64,000 bases of DNA from Sulfitobacter donghicola DSW-25 = KCTC 12864 = JCM 14565 (GCF_000622405.1 NZ_JASF01000005.1:310001-374000), one strand, 5' to 3'; counted from the first letter of the stretch, positions 8,858 to 18,525 are shown. A program made the numbers and translations. Notes: generated by a model from the letters alone, not told the origin.

Positions 8858-10015
8858 ATGGCCACCGCTGCTCCTGCACACCCAACCGCTTGCCTTGCCC
8901 TCGCTGACGGATCCGTATTTTACGGCATCGGCTTTGGCGCCACTGGCCAGACCGTTGCCGAGATGTGCTTTAACACTGCGATGACCGGTTATCAGGAAAT
9001 CATGACTGACCCATCTTATGCGGGGCAGATCGTTACCTTTACCTTCCCCCACATCGGCAACACGGGCACAACACCCGAAGACGATGAAACCGCTGATCCG
9101 GTTGCTGCGGGAATGGTTGTGAAATGGATGCCGACCGAGCCAAGCAACTGGCGTGCGGCCCAAGATCTGTCTGCTTGGCTGACCGCCCGTGGGCGTATCG
9201 CGATTGGCGGCATTGATACACGCCGCCTTACACGTGCGATCCGCCAACAGGGTGCGCCGCATGCTGCTCTTGCTCATGATCCTGATGGTAACTTTGATGT
9301 TGAGGCCCTTGTCGCGGCCGCGCGCGACTTTGCTGGGCTTGAGGGTATGGATCTGGCCAAAGACGTGACTTGCGCCCAATCCTATCGCTGGAACGAGATG
9401 CGTTGGGCGTGGCCCGACGGTTACGCCCCCCAGACCGAGCCAAAGCACAAAGTCGTCGCAATCGACTATGGCGCAAAGCGCAACATCCTGCGCTGCCTTG
9501 CCTCTGCAGGCTGTGACGTCACCGTTTTGCCAGCGACCGCCACATATGACGATGTGATGGCGCATAACCCTGACGGCGTCTTCTTGTCTAACGGCCCGGG
9601 TGATCCGGCCGCGACAGGTGCCTATGCCGTGCCGATGATCAACGATGTCCTTGATAAGACAGAGCTTCCTGTTTTCGGGATCTGCCTTGGCCACCAGATG
9701 CTGGCCCTTGCCTTGGGCGCGCGCACGATCAAGATGAGCCACGGCCACCACGGCGCAAACCACCCAGTGAAAGACATGGATACAGGCAAGGTCGAGATCA
9801 CCTCGATGAACCACGGCTTTGCCGTGGACAGCCAGTCGTTACCAGAAGGTGTGGTCGAGACCCACCGCTCGCTGTTTGATGGTTCCAATTGTGGTATCCG
9901 CCTAGAAAACCGTCCGGTTTATTCGGTTCAGCACCACCCCGAAGCCTCCCCAGGCCCACAAGACAGCTTTTATCTGTTTGAGCGGTTTGCCGAAGCGATG
10001 GCCGCCAAAGCCTAA
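8858..10015 (+). CDS. carA: Carbamoyl-phosphate synthase small subunit
   Basis: Glutaminase subunit that releases ammonia for carbamoyl phosphate, the precursor of arginine and pyrimidines. The 385-aa protein has an N-terminal CPSase small-chain domain (about 10-145) and a class I glutamine amidotransferase domain (about 198-380) with the nucleophile Cys276 in FGICLGHQ and the His360/Glu362 pair in QHHPEASPGP. The ATG at 8858 (MATAAPAHPT) is preferred over an upstream TTG. carB does not follow, so the two subunits are encoded apart. The next gene is the unrelated GT2 protein. Confidence 0.98.
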   Translation: MATAAPAHPTACLALADGSVFYGIGFGATGQTVAEMCFNTAMTGYQEIMTDPSYAGQIVTFTFPHIGNTGTTPEDDETADPVAAGMVVKWMPTEPSNWRAAQDLSAWLTARGRIAIGGIDTRRLTRAIRQQGAPHAALAHDPDGNFDVEALVAAARDFAGLEGMDLAKDVTCAQSYRWNEMRWAWPDGYAPQTEPKHKVVAIDYGAKRNILRCLASAGCDVTVLPATATYDDVMAHNPDGVFLSNGPGDPAATGAYAVPMINDVLDKTELPVFGICLGHQMLALALGARTIKMSHGHHGANHPVKDMDTGKVEITSMNHGFAVDSQSLPEGVVETHRSLFDGSNCGIRLENRPVYSVQHHPEASPGPQDSFYLFERFAEAMAAKA

Positions 10016-10041
10016 GAAAACTGAATGCCCTAGCGCCCCCC

Positions 10042-10068
10042 CCTTAACAAATTAATCAATTGTTAAGG
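10042..10068. promoter_or_regulatory. CtrA-like box inside a 9-bp perfect inverted repeat
   Basis: CCTTAACAA and TTGTTAAGG form a perfect 9-bp inverted repeat with a 9-nt centre. Inside it, TTAA at 10052-10055 and TTAA at 10063-10066 are separated by exactly 7 nt, matching the CtrA consensus TTAA-N7-TTAA; another TTAA lies at 10044-10047. It ends 51 bp before the GT2 start codon, a promoter-proximal position. The repeat has no T-run, so it is not a good carA terminator. CtrA control is inferred. Confidence 0.5.
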
Positions 10069-10119
10069 TCCGTTTGAGATTCATTGATCCGGTTCAATGT
10101 AATTTCAGGCGGTAGCGCG

Positions 10120-11997
10120 ATGAGCGACCTACTCCTGCGGTTGCCATTTCCGCAGGCAGCAACCCCACCCGTGGAAAGGTTGCCGTTGGGGCGGTTGTTG
10201 GTAAATGCGGGCACCATAACCCAGAATGATCTGGTTCACGCGTTGGAGTTACAACGCCACATTGACGCGCCCTTGGGTGAAATCTTGGTGGCCGAGGGGT
10301 TAGCCTCCCCCCAAGAGGTCATGCAATCTGTTTCCAGACAAAGCAATATTCCCCTCGCCGAGCATTCAGCCTCCCTTCCCGACCCGTCATTGGGCAGTGC
10401 GCTCCCCTCTGGATTGTGCCTGAAACACCGTTGCGTCCCGTGGTGTAAGATAGGCGATGTTTTGATGGTTGGCACCAATCATCCCGATCATTTCGAGGCC
10501 CTGAAAAAATGTATGGGAGAGCACGGGCGGCACATGTTGCCGGTGCTGGTCAGTAACAAACAAATCCGCGACCAGATCACGGTCATTTTTGGTGGCGAAT
10601 TGGCGGCGCGGGCCTCAACACGGGTGCCCGCCATTGAAAGCTGCCGAAACTGGGAGCTTGATTCAACATGGCGCAAACCCCTTGCAGGTCTTGTTCTTGC
10701 CTCTCTGCTTTTAGCCCTCCTATTTGCTCCGGCATGGACGATCACGGTTGGCATGTTATTTGCCTTCACCACCCTCGTGATGAGCATCGTGCTAAAGACA
10801 GCGGCCTTTTTGGCCCAGATGTCCAAGATTTCGCAACCTACTCCCCCATTGGCGCGTGGTGAGGGGCGCGCGTTTCGATCTCCCAAAGTTTCGGTGTTGG
10901 TACCCCTTCTCAAAGAGGAAGAGATCGCCGGAAAGCTGATTCAACGCCTCTCTCGGCTCACCTATCCAAAATCATTGCTAGAAGTCGTTTTGGTCCTTGA
11001 GGCACATGACACCATCACAAAAGAAACCATCGCCAGAACTGAAATGCCCAACTGGATAAGTGTTGTCGAAGTGCCTACAGAGGGGAAGCTAACCACCAAA
11101 CCCCGCGCTTTGAATTACGCGCTCGACTTTTGTCAGGGTTCGATCATCGGGGTCTGGGATGCAGAAGACGCCCCAGAGCCGGATCAGATTGAAAAAGTTG
11201 TCACCCGTTTCCACGAAGCACCAGAGAATGTCGCCTGCGTTCAAGGGATGCTTGACTATTACAACCCCCGCGCAAATTGGCTCGCGCGGTGTTTTTCCAT
11301 TGAATACGCCACGTGGTGGCGGATGATCCTGCCGGGTATTGCGCAGCTGGGGTTGGTTATCCCCTTGGGTGGAACGACATTGTTTTTCCGGCGCGACATT
11401 TTGGAAAAATTAGGGGGATGGGACGCGCATAACGTAACCGAAGATGCGGATCTGGGGATCAGGCTGGCGCGGCATGGTTACGTGACCGAACTGATCCCGA
11501 CCGTCACCTACGAAGAGGCAAATTGCCGTGCGTGGCCGTGGGTGAAACAGCGCTCTCGTTGGCTCAAGGGTTTTCTGGTGACGTGGTTGGTGCACATGCG
11601 CCGCCCCCGTGCCCTGCTCCGTGAACTGGGTTTCATCCGTTTTCTTGGCGTTCAGACGCTTTTGTTTGCGACATTTGTCCAATTCGCCTGCGCGCCACTG
11701 TTGTGGCCATTCTGGATCACACTTGCAGGGTTTGAACACCCTGTTGCAACAACCATGGGTGAACCTGTTGCGGTTGGGATGGCTTGGTTTTTCTTGGGGG
11801 CCGCGGTGGTTAACCTTGCCATCTCGATGGCGGCAGTCTCGCGCAAAGAGCATCGCCATTTGATGCCCTATGTCTTTACCATCCCGCTATATTTCCCGAT
11901 GGCCGCAATTTCATCCTATAAAGCGCTAAAAGAAATGGTGGTTGCCCCCTTTTACTGGGACAAAACCCAGCACGGCGTAACCCGATCGGGCGGTTAA
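10120..11997 (+). CDS. Processive GT2 glycosyltransferase with N-terminal MshEN domain
   Basis: 625-aa inner-membrane protein likely to polymerise and export a polysaccharide. Residues 22-75 hold two copies of the MshEN pattern, LGRLLVNAGTITQNDL and LGEILVAEGLASPQEV, each ending in a Gln. MshEN domains of type II secretion ATPases bind c-di-GMP. Two membrane helices follow (about 187-232). The GT-A domain starts near 255 (PKVSVLVPLL) and has DAED at 347-350, TED at 440-442 and QRSRW at 477-481, the D,D,D,QxxRW set of cellulose-synthase-like processive enzymes. Three to four helices close the chain (508-600). The ATG at 10120 follows AGGCGG. The product could be cellulose-like or an N-acetylhexosamine polymer; no partner genes are adjacent. 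Confidence 0.85.
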   Translation: MSDLLLRLPFPQAATPPVERLPLGRLLVNAGTITQNDLVHALELQRHIDAPLGEILVAEGLASPQEVMQSVSRQSNIPLAEHSASLPDPSLGSALPSGLCLKHRCVPWCKIGDVLMVGTNHPDHFEALKKCMGEHGRHMLPVLVSNKQIRDQITVIFGGELAARASTRVPAIESCRNWELDSTWRKPLAGLVLASLLLALLFAPAWTITVGMLFAFTTLVMSIVLKTAAFLAQMSKISQPTPPLARGEGRAFRSPKVSVLVPLLKEEEIAGKLIQRLSRLTYPKSLLEVVLVLEAHDTITKETIARTEMPNWISVVEVPTEGKLTTKPRALNYALDFCQGSIIGVWDAEDAPEPDQIEKVVTRFHEAPENVACVQGMLDYYNPRANWLARCFSIEYATWWRMILPGIAQLGLVIPLGGTTLFFRRDILEKLGGWDAHNVTEDADLGIRLARHGYVTELIPTVTYEEANCRAWPWVKQRSRWLKGFLVTWLVHMRRPRALLRELGFIRFLGVQTLLFATFVQFACAPLLWPFWITLAGFEHPVATTMGEPVAVGMAWFFLGAAVVNLAISMAAVSRKEHRHLMPYVFTIPLYFPMAAISSYKALKEMVVAPFYWDKTQHGVTRSGG

Positions 11998-12674
11998 CTT
12001 TCGGCTTCGCGCTTTTCCGCTTCTTGTTTCAGGCGCGTTGTGAACGCGACCGAGATATGAGCGCGCAGGGCTGCATCCGCTGCATCACCATCGCGTGCCT
12101 CAATGGCTGAAACGATTTGGTCATGCTCGCTTTGCGCTATGGCGCCGCGCCCGACAACCGCCAAGGATGTCGTTGCCATCAAGGCCATTGAACGGTGGAC
12201 AAGGTCCAATTGCTGAACCAAAAACCTGTTGTGAGAGGCCAAATGGATTTGCTTATGAAAGCGCCTGTTCGCGCGGGCCAGCGCGGCGGGGTGATCCATC
12301 AACGCGTTATCAGCTTCGACCATCTCGCGAAGCAGTTTCACCTCTTCTTCCGTTGCGTTCCGTGCAGCCAGACGCGCAGCAAGGCCTTCCAACTCACCGC
12401 GCACCACATATAGCTCTGCCATTTGATTGTGATCCAAGGATGCAACGATCAGGCTGCGGCCATCCCGAACCAATAAGGATTGCGTCTCTAACCGCTGAAG
12501 CGCCTCGCGGATAGGTGTCCGTGACACGCCAAAACGTTCGGCCAGCTCGCTTTCGACCAGACGGTCACCGGGGCGGTAGCTGCCTGTGTCAATCGCATCT
12601 AGGATCATCGAATAAGCATCGGTGTTACCCGAGCGGCTGTTTACTGTGGCGGGGGGCATCGGCAGCCCTTTCAT
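11994..12674 (-). CDS. GntR family regulator, FCD (FadR-like) subgroup
   Basis: DNA-binding repressor of about 226 aa. The N-terminal winged helix (about 15-80) has YRPGDRLVESELAERFG and VSRTPIREALQRLE, the GntR recognition helix. The C-terminal FCD helical domain includes RRFHKQIHLASHN and the late SEHDQIVSAIEARD motif, whose Asp/His residues bind metal and carboxylate ligands. I prefer the ATG at 12674; a GTG at 12689 and an ATG at 12659 are alternatives. Its stop overlaps the GT2 stop by 4 bp in tail-to-tail orientation, and it is divergent from the HAD gene. No target operon is obvious. Confidence 0.92.
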   Translation of the reverse strand: MKGLPMPPATVNSRSGNTDAYSMILDAIDTGSYRPGDRLVESELAERFGVSRTPIREALQRLETQSLLVRDGRSLIVASLDHNQMAELYVVRGELEGLAARLAARNATEEEVKLLREMVEADNALMDHPAALARANRRFHKQIHLASHNRFLVQQLDLVHRSMALMATTSLAVVGRGAIAQSEHDQIVSAIEARDGDAADAALRAHISVAFTTRLKQEAEKREAES

Positions 12675-12754
12675 GAAGTTTCTCGGCACCTTAACCGTTG
12701 CATTTCGCTACGCCTACCCCTTGCGCGCAATGGTCGCGCAGCCTACGACAGGTT

Positions 12755-13399
12755 ATGCCTCGCGATGCTTTCTCACATGTCTCCACTTGGGTCTTTGATC
12801 TGGATAACACGCTTTATCCACCACAGGCGCGCCTGTTTGATCAGATCGAAGTCCGCATGACCTCTTGGGTGATGGATACATTAGGTGTCGATCACGCCGA
12901 AGCGGATCGGTTGCGCAAGCATTATTGGAGGACGCATGGCACCACATTGGCCGGATTGATGCGCGAACACGACGTCGACCCCGAACCGTATCTTGTGGAC
13001 GTCCACGATATATCCATGGACAGCCTCACCCCCGACCCCACGCTTGCCGCCCGTATCCGTGCCCTTCCCGGTCGGCGGATCGTCTATACCAATGGTTCGG
13101 CCCCCTATGCCGAACGTGTTCTGAGTGCGCGCGGTTTGTCTGGCATTTTTGATGCTGTATACGGTGTTGAGCATGCAGGGTTTCTGCCCAAACCCGAGAG
13201 GGAGGCCTTTGACGCGGTGTTTGAATTGGATCAGCTCGAACCCCAAGTTGCAGCAATGTTTGAGGATGATCCCCGCAATCTGGCTGTCCCCCATGAAATC
13301 GGCATGCGCACTGTGCATGTGGCCCCTACCCGCGCCGACGCGCCGCATGTTCAATTCCACACAGACAACCTATCTACATTCTTGGATCAGCTGACTTAA
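12755..13399 (+). CDS. HAD-IA hydrolase, pyrimidine 5'-nucleotidase type
   Basis: 214-aa cytosolic phosphatase of the haloacid dehalogenase superfamily. Motif I is VFDLDNTLYPP with nucleophile Asp15 and Asp17; motif II is YTNGSAPYAERVL; motif III/IV is MFEDDPRNL. The DLDNTLYP signature and helical cap match the SDT1-like pyrimidine 5'-nucleotidase group, which dephosphorylates UMP/CMP or damaged nucleotides. A TTG at 12698 would extend the protein by 19 residues without any motif; the ATG at 12755 with an AGG just upstream gives the usual length. It precedes the ubiH-like gene by 14 bp on the same strand and is probably co-transcribed with it. Confidence 0.9.
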   Translation: MPRDAFSHVSTWVFDLDNTLYPPQARLFDQIEVRMTSWVMDTLGVDHAEADRLRKHYWRTHGTTLAGLMREHDVDPEPYLVDVHDISMDSLTPDPTLAARIRALPGRRIVYTNGSAPYAERVLSARGLSGIFDAVYGVEHAGFLPKPEREAFDAVFELDQLEPQVAAMFEDDPRNLAVPHEIGMRTVHVAPTRADAPHVQFHTDNLSTFLDQLT

Positions 13400-13413
13400 A
13401 AAGAGAACCGGCT

Positions 13414-14610
13414 ATGACAAACACCTGTGACATACTGATATCCGGTGGCGGCATTGCGGGGCTTACGGCTGCTGCTGCCTTTGGCAACGCTGGGTTCAGC
13501 GTGATCTGTGTTGAGCCAACTCCACCTGTAACAAACGCCGCGGCACAGGGTGCCGATCTGCGCTCTACCGCGATGCTGCAACCCGCCAAGGCTTTGTTAG
13601 AGCGCGCAGGCCTATGGGATGCCTTGGCCCCACATGCTGCGGCGTTGCAGGTCATGCGGATCATTGATGCAGGCGGTCTAGAGGCCGAGCCACGTGTCAG
13701 CCGCGAATTTGATGCCTCAGAAATTTCAGACGCCCCGTTCGGTTGGAATTTTCCCAACTGGCTGCTGCGCCGTGAAATGCTGGCCCGTTTAGACGGGCTG
13801 GATACGGTCGATTTCCGATCGGGTATTGGCACGGCGCGTTTGTTCACCCGTGAAGGGGGCGCCAAGGTGACCCTTAGTGACGGTTCCCGCGTTGAGGCGA
13901 AACTGGTCATCGCAGCAGACGGGCGAAATTCAGCCATGCGGTCGGCGGCGGGGATTGGCGTCCATACGCAGCGGTATGGGCAAAAGGCGATTGTCTTTGC
14001 AGCCACGCACCCTTTTCCCCATCAGAATGTTTCAACCGAAGTGCACCGCACCGGCGGGCCTTTCACCTTGGTCCCCCTGCCAGATCATGAGGGAAAGCCC
14101 TGTTCAGCGATTGTTTGGATGGACGATGGCCGCCTTGCGAATGAGCGCATGGAAATGGACACCAGCACCTTCGAGGAACTTGCCTCGGCGCGCTCCTGCA
14201 ACCATTTTGGCCCCCTCACGCTGGTAAGCCCCCGTCAGGTGTGGCCAATCATCACGCAGCACGCACAACGCCTTAGTGGTGAGCGCGTTGCCTTGATTGC
14301 AGAAGCCGCCCATGTGATCCCGCCTATCGGCGCGCAGGGGCTGAACATGTCATTGAATGATATCGCAACCCTGCTGGACCTCGCTGAGCAGCGGCCAGAA
14401 GGCTTGGGCGATGCTGCGATGCTCGAAGCTTATCACAAGGCGCGCTATGGCGATATTACCCTGCGTGTGCGTGGCATTGATCTGCTCAACCGCACAAGCC
14501 AAGCCGCCGGAACCCTAGCCAGAGATGCACGTGCCGCTGGCCTGAGCGCGCTGTATGGCGCGGCCCCTGTTCGCAAGATGCTGATGCAGATGGGCCTTGG
14601 GATGCGTTAG
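13414..14610 (+). CDS. UbiH/UbiF/COQ6 family FAD-dependent hydroxylase
   Basis: 398-aa flavoprotein monooxygenase, most likely hydroxylating the ubiquinone ring. The N-terminal Rossmann motif [17 protein letters not shown] binds FAD; the DG motif is [12 protein letters not shown]; the second FAD-contact region reads [19 protein letters not shown]. In most family members that last motif begins GDAAH, so Asp is replaced by Glu here, a change I recall from other Rhodobacterales. The ATG follows GAGAACC. The stop overlaps the ispG stop by 4 bp on the opposite strand. The exact ring position cannot be assigned from sequence. Confidence 0.92.
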   Translation: MTNTCDILISGGGIAGLTAAAAFGNAGFSVICVEPTPPVTNAAAQGADLRSTAMLQPAKALLERAGLWDALAPHAAALQVMRIIDAGGLEAEPRVSREFDASEISDAPFGWNFPNWLLRREMLARLDGLDTVDFRSGIGTARLFTREGGAKVTLSDGSRVEAKLVIAADGRNSAMRSAAGIGVHTQRYGQKAIVFAATHPFPHQNVSTEVHRTGGPFTLVPLPDHEGKPCSAIVWMDDGRLANERMEMDTSTFEELASARSCNHFGPLTLVSPRQVWPIITQHAQRLSGERVALIAEAAHVIPPIGAQGLNMSLNDIATLLDLAEQRPEGLGDAAMLEAYHKARYGDITLRVRGIDLLNRTSQAAGTLARDARAAGLSALYGAAPVRKMLMQMGLGMR

Positions 14611-15728
14611 GCCTCTTTGGCTTTTTCCGCCTCTATCGCCTCTGCGCGGGCTTCTACCTGCTCGACGATGTGATCGACCATTTGGGCGTTGTCCTGTTTA
14701 TGGCTTTGCTTGCCCGCCAGATACACCATCCCCGAACCCGCACCGCCTCCGGTAAAGCCGACATCCGTCATCAGCGCCTCACCCGGGCCATTCACAACAC
14801 AACCGATGATCGACAGGCTCATCGGGGTTTTAATGTGCTCCAGACGTTTCTCAAGCTCTTCAACGGTTTTGATCACGTCAAACCCCTGACGCGCGCAGGA
14901 AGGGCAGGAAATAATGTTCACGCCGCGGTGGCGCAGGCCTAGGGATTTGAGAATCTCAAAACCCATTTTCACTTCTTCAACAGGATCAGCCGATAGCGAG
15001 ACACGGATTGTATCGCCAATACCGTTCCACAGCAGGTTCCCCATACCGATGGCCGATTTCACCGTGCCAGAGATCAGGCCACCCGCTTCGGTAATGCCGA
15101 GGTGGATGGGCGCATCCGTGGCTTCGGCCAATTGCTGATAGGCGGCAGCGGCCATAAAGACATCCGAGGCTTTGCAGCTGATTTTAAATTCGTGAAAATC
15201 GTTATCTTGTAGGATCTTGATATGATCCAAGCCGCTTTCGACCATCGCGTCGGGGCATGGCTCACCGTATTTTTCTAGCAGGTGCTTTTCCAAGCTCCCT
15301 GCGTTTACGCCAATGCGGATCGAGCAATTGTTGTCGCGTGCAGCTTTGATTACTTCTTTCACGCGCTTTTCGTCACCGATATTTCCGGGATTAATGCGCA
15401 GGCAAGCGGCGCCCGCTTCGGCGGCTTCGATCCCGCGTTTATAGTGGAAATGGATATCCGCAACGATTGGCACAGGGCTTTCGCGTATGATCTCTTTCAA
15501 CGCGGTTGAGCTTTCTACATCGGGGACAGAAACCCGCACAATATCTGCACCCGCCTCGGCTGCGGCCTGCACCTGCGCGATGGTCGCACGCGCATCAGTG
15601 GTGAGCGTATTGGTCATCGTCTGCACCGAGATCGGCGCATCCCCACCTACAGGGACATTCCCCACCATAATCTGGCGGGATTTTCGACGGTAAATATTGC
15701 GCCACGGACGGATGTGATTAAGCGACAT
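14607..15728 (-). CDS. ispG: 4-hydroxy-3-methylbut-2-en-1-yl diphosphate synthase (flavodoxin/ferredoxin)
   Basis: Penultimate enzyme of the non-mevalonate (MEP) isoprenoid pathway; reduces MEcPP to HMBPP with a [4Fe-4S] cluster in the cytosol. The 373-aa protein has the TIM-barrel start [15 protein letters not shown], and cluster cysteines in [10 protein letters not shown] and [11 protein letters not shown] chose the ATG at 15728 ([11 protein letters not shown]), placed 5 nt after GAGG and common to the family; an ATG at 15755 would add nine residues and also has a possible ribosome site. It is downstream of the RodZ-like gene, the same order as in many proteobacteria, including E. coli. Confidence 0.97.
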   Translation of the reverse strand: MSLNHIRPWRNIYRRKSRQIMVGNVPVGGDAPISVQTMTNTLTTDARATIAQVQAAAEAGADIVRVSVPDVESSTALKEIIRESPVPIVADIHFHYKRGIEAAEAGAACLRINPGNIGDEKRVKEVIKAARDNNCSIRIGVNAGSLEKHLLEKYGEPCPDAMVESGLDHIKILQDNDFHEFKISCKASDVFMAAAAYQQLAEATDAPIHLGITEAGGLISGTVKSAIGMGNLLWNGIGDTIRVSLSADPVEEVKMGFEILKSLGLRHRGVNIISCPSCARQGFDVIKTVEELEKRLEHIKTPMSLSIIGCVVNGPGEALMTDVGFTGGGAGSGMVYLAGKQSHKQDNAQMVDHIVEQVEARAEAIEAEKAKEA

Positions 15729-15836
15729 GTCAGCCTCACGAAACAGTTCAGACATACATCACCTAACTTCGCAGGAAGGTGGCTGCAATGGTAAGCTGGG
15801 TCAAAGGGGAAGGATTACGGCGAAACGGCCAAACGT

Positions 15837-17123
15837 TTACTGGTCTTGGTCCGTTGTTTCCGCTGGTGCTTCTGCTGCCGCGCGCATTTCGGCGACCATG
15901 ACTTCCAAGGCACTGTCTTCACCCGGTTGTGCGGGTTCATACAGCTCGGCCAATGCTTGCTGGTGCAAAGGCACGTTAGAGGTAACGCTGCCGCGCCCGC
16001 CGACAGGGCCGAAGAATTCGCCATTCATCACAAAGTAAACCGCGCCGCTTTGGCCCGTGCGCAGCAAAGGCGCCTCTTCAAGGGCAGGAACGTCGAACGT
16101 ATCGCCCTTTTGCATTACTTTTTCATAGATGTTGGTGCCATCGGCAGCTGTCACACGCACCCATGTTTCACTGGTTGCGACAACTTGAACGGCTGGTGCT
16201 GGACCTTCAAGAACCTGAGGAACAGTAAGCCCCCCTGTCGCTGCCGAACCTTCTGCCAAAACATCGCTAATCGCGCCATCCACAGCAGCGGCCAACCGAT
16301 CTGGGCTTGTTGTTGCGTTCGGGCCAACCGGCGTCTCAAACAAGCCGCCAGTGCGCGGATCAAGTGAGGCGATGGGCGCGTCACGCGCAACAAGAACAGG
16401 CACGTCAAGCGCCGCAGGCCGATACAGACGATCCAGCGCCTCAACCCGTGGTGCATCAGCTAGAACAGCCGTATTTGGCGCCACGCCATTATCGAGCGTT
16501 GGTTGAGACGGAAGGCTTGCTTGCAACGGGTCCAAATCAGAAAGGACAACAGGCGTTTGATCCACAGGGGAAACCTGTACGCGCTGAACTTCCTTCAAAA
16601 CGCTCCACCCGCCAAAACCGATGGCTGCGATCAAGGCGACCAGCACCAAAGAAGAGCCAATCGCCGCAGGTTCAATCCGTGCGAACACACCATCGCCAGT
16701 TGGCGCGAAAGGCATCGCAGGGCGCGAGAAAATATCATGTTCGTTTGTTTTGCTCAGCCGCTCTTCGCGTGTGGGTTTGTTAACCACAGAGGCTTCGGCA
16801 GACATACCATGGGCAACGCTAAACCCGCTTTCGTTACAAAACGCATCGAACGCCTTGTCAGGGTCCATATCAAGATAGCGCGCATATGATCGCACGTAGC
16901 CAGCAATAAACCCAGGTGTGTCAAAGGCATCTGGATCGGCATTTTCGATCGCCGCGATATAGGAAGCTTTGATCCGCAACTCGCGTTGGACATCCAACAG
17001 AGATTTCCCAAGCGTTGCACGCTCGCCGCGCATTAGATCACCAAGACGTAATTCAAAGGCGTCAAAACCTGATGGTTTGACATCCTCGGCTTCTACTTTC
17101 TTGGAGGCCCAACGCCCTATCAT
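15837..17123 (-). CDS. RodZ-like cytoskeletal helix-turn-helix membrane protein
   Basis: 428-aa bitopic membrane protein. Residues 23-100 form an HTH_25-type domain (GDLMRGERATLGKSLLDVQ, IKASYIAAIENADPD, TPGFIAGYVRSYARYLDMD); one membrane helix spans about 153-174; a proline- and acid-rich linker follows; the DUF4115-type periplasmic domain covers about 310-385 (ATSETWVRVTAADGTNIYEK). In RodZ this architecture links MreB to the cell-wall elongation machinery. The adjacent ispG supports the assignment, as rodZ-ispG is a conserved pair. The ATG has no strong ribosome site. The C-terminal tail after 390 is acidic and probably disordered. Confidence 0.88.
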   Translation of the reverse strand: MIGRWASKKVEAEDVKPSGFDAFELRLGDLMRGERATLGKSLLDVQRELRIKASYIAAIENADPDAFDTPGFIAGYVRSYARYLDMDPDKAFDAFCNESGFSVAHGMSAEASVVNKPTREERLSKTNEHDIFSRPAMPFAPTGDGVFARIEPAAIGSSLVLVALIAAIGFGGWSVLKEVQRVQVSPVDQTPVVLSDLDPLQASLPSQPTLDNGVAPNTAVLADAPRVEALDRLYRPAALDVPVLVARDAPIASLDPRTGGLFETPVGPNATTSPDRLAAAVDGAISDVLAEGSAATGGLTVPQVLEGPAPAVQVVATSETWVRVTAADGTNIYEKVMQKGDTFDVPALEEAPLLRTGQSGAVYFVMNGEFFGPVGGRGSVTSNVPLHQQALAELYEPAQPGEDSALEVMVAEMRAAAEAPAETTDQDQ

Positions 17124-17246
17124 ACAAATGCCCTAGTCTAGTTTTTGTGCCTGCCGCGCCTTTGACAACCAAATATCTTGATTCGTCACGCGTCTTGTTA
17201 GGCTAATGTTAGCATAGTGCAAAGATATTAGCGAGTAATTGGCTTG

Positions 17247-18470
17247 TTAACCAGCTTGTTCGGCACGATTCAGCGCACAATGGGCCCAAAGCCCGTCCAT
17301 TGCACTCACAAGCGCATCCATTTCCCGCGGACCGTGTACTGGCGAGGGTGTGAATCGCAGCCTTTCGGTCCCGCGCGGGACCGTTGGGAAATTGATCGGC
17401 TGCACGTAAATGCCATGTTCATCCAACAACATGTCCGACAGCAGTTTGGTATGGACTGGATTGCCAACCATCACAGGAACGATATGGCTTCCGTGATCGA
17501 TGATCGGCAGCCCCAATCCTTTGAGACGCAGCTTGAGCGCTTTTGCCTGTTGCTGGTGCTTTTCACGCAATTCAGGAGAGCGCTTTAGAAAGGCAACCGA
17601 TGCCGCCGCACCTGCCGCTACCGCTGGCGGCAGTGACGTGGTGAAAATGAAACCGGGCGCATATGAGCGGATCGCATCGCACATCTTGGCTGATGCCGCG
17701 ATATAACCGCCCATCACGCCATAGGCTTTGGCAAGGGTTCCGTTAATGATATCAAGGCGATGCATCAGGCGATCCCGTTCGGCCACCCCTGCCCCGCGCG
17801 GGCCGTACATGCCCACCGCGTGCACCTCGTCGATATAGGTCAACGCGCCGAATTCATCGGCTAGGTCACAGATTTCTTCGATCGGGCCAAAATCACCATC
17901 CATCGAATAGATGGATTCAAAGGCGATCAACTTTGGGGCGTCGCTGTCATCAGCCTCAAGCAGCTCACGCAGGTGGGCCACGTCGTTGTGGCGGAAAATA
18001 CGTTTGGCACCGCCGTTGCGGCGCACCCCTTCGATCATGGAGGCGTGGTTCAGCGCATCCGAATAAATGATCAGCCCCGGAAACAGCTTTGGCAGCGTGC
18101 TGAGCGTCGCATCATTTGCGATATAGGCCGAGGTGAACAGCAAAGCTGCCTCTTTTCCGTGCAAATCGGACAGCTCTTCCTCGAGGCGCTTGTGATAGAC
18201 GGTTGTGCCGGAAATGTTGCGTGTGCCGCCTGATCCCGCTCCGGTTGCGTTGATCGCTTCGTGCATCGCCTCTAGAACAACGGGGTTTTGCCCCATGCCT
18301 AAATAGTCATTTCCGCACCAAACAGTGATATCCTGCGACGTACCATCTGGCTTGTTCCAGACTGCATGTGGAAAGTTCCCGTTGCGGCGTTCGATGTCGA
18401 TAAACGTGCGGTAACGGCCTTCTTCGTGAAGACGGTTTAGCGCATTATCAAGCTGTTCCGAATAGCTCAT
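17247..18470 (-). CDS. hemA: 5-aminolevulinate synthase
   Basis: Condenses glycine and succinyl-CoA to 5-aminolevulinate, the entry to heme, cobalamin and bacteriochlorophyll by the C4 (Shemin) route of alphaproteobacteria. The 407-aa PLP enzyme has the Schiff-base Lys248 in [13 protein letters not shown], Asp214 in YIDEVHAVG and the glycine-rich [12 protein letters not shown] loop, with numbering identical to the Rhodobacter capsulatus enzyme as I recall it. A GGAGAG site precedes the ATG. It has its own 200-bp upstream region shared with the divergent peptidase; candidate promoter and palindrome are listed separately. No photosynthesis genes are in the window. Confidence 0.98.
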   Translation of the reverse strand: MSYSEQLDNALNRLHEEGRYRTFIDIERRNGNFPHAVWNKPDGTSQDITVWCGNDYLGMGQNPVVLEAMHEAINATGAGSGGTRNISGTTVYHKRLEEELSDLHGKEAALLFTSAYIANDATLSTLPKLFPGLIIYSDALNHASMIEGVRRNGGAKRIFRHNDVAHLRELLEADDSDAPKLIAFESIYSMDGDFGPIEEICDLADEFGALTYIDEVHAVGMYGPRGAGVAERDRLMHRLDIINGTLAKAYGVMGGYIAASAKMCDAIRSYAPGFIFTTSLPPAVAAGAAASVAFLKRSPELREKHQQQAKALKLRLKGLGLPIIDHGSHIVPVMVGNPVHTKLLSDMLLDEHGIYVQPINFPTVPRGTERLRFTPSPVHGPREMDALVSAMDGLWAHCALNRAEQAG

Positions 18471-18484
18471 GAAGTCTCTCCAAA

Positions 18485-18497
18485 ATCGTCACACGAT
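18485..18497. promoter_or_regulatory. Inverted repeat in the hemA leader
   Basis: ATCGT-CAC-ACGAT, a perfect 5-bp inverted repeat, lies 15 bp upstream of the hemA start codon and downstream of the candidate promoter. It could be an operator or a short RNA hairpin next to the ribosome site. No FNR-type TTGAT-N4-ATCAA box was found. Confidence 0.25.
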
Positions 18498-18525
18498 ACA
18501 CATAGGCCTCGTGATGCTTGTCGAT

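Noticed and set aside
8768..9814. 348-codon minus-strand open frame opposite carA
   Set aside because: It lies antisense to a certain gene, has no family resemblance, and its length is explained by GC-rich codon bias in the real frame.
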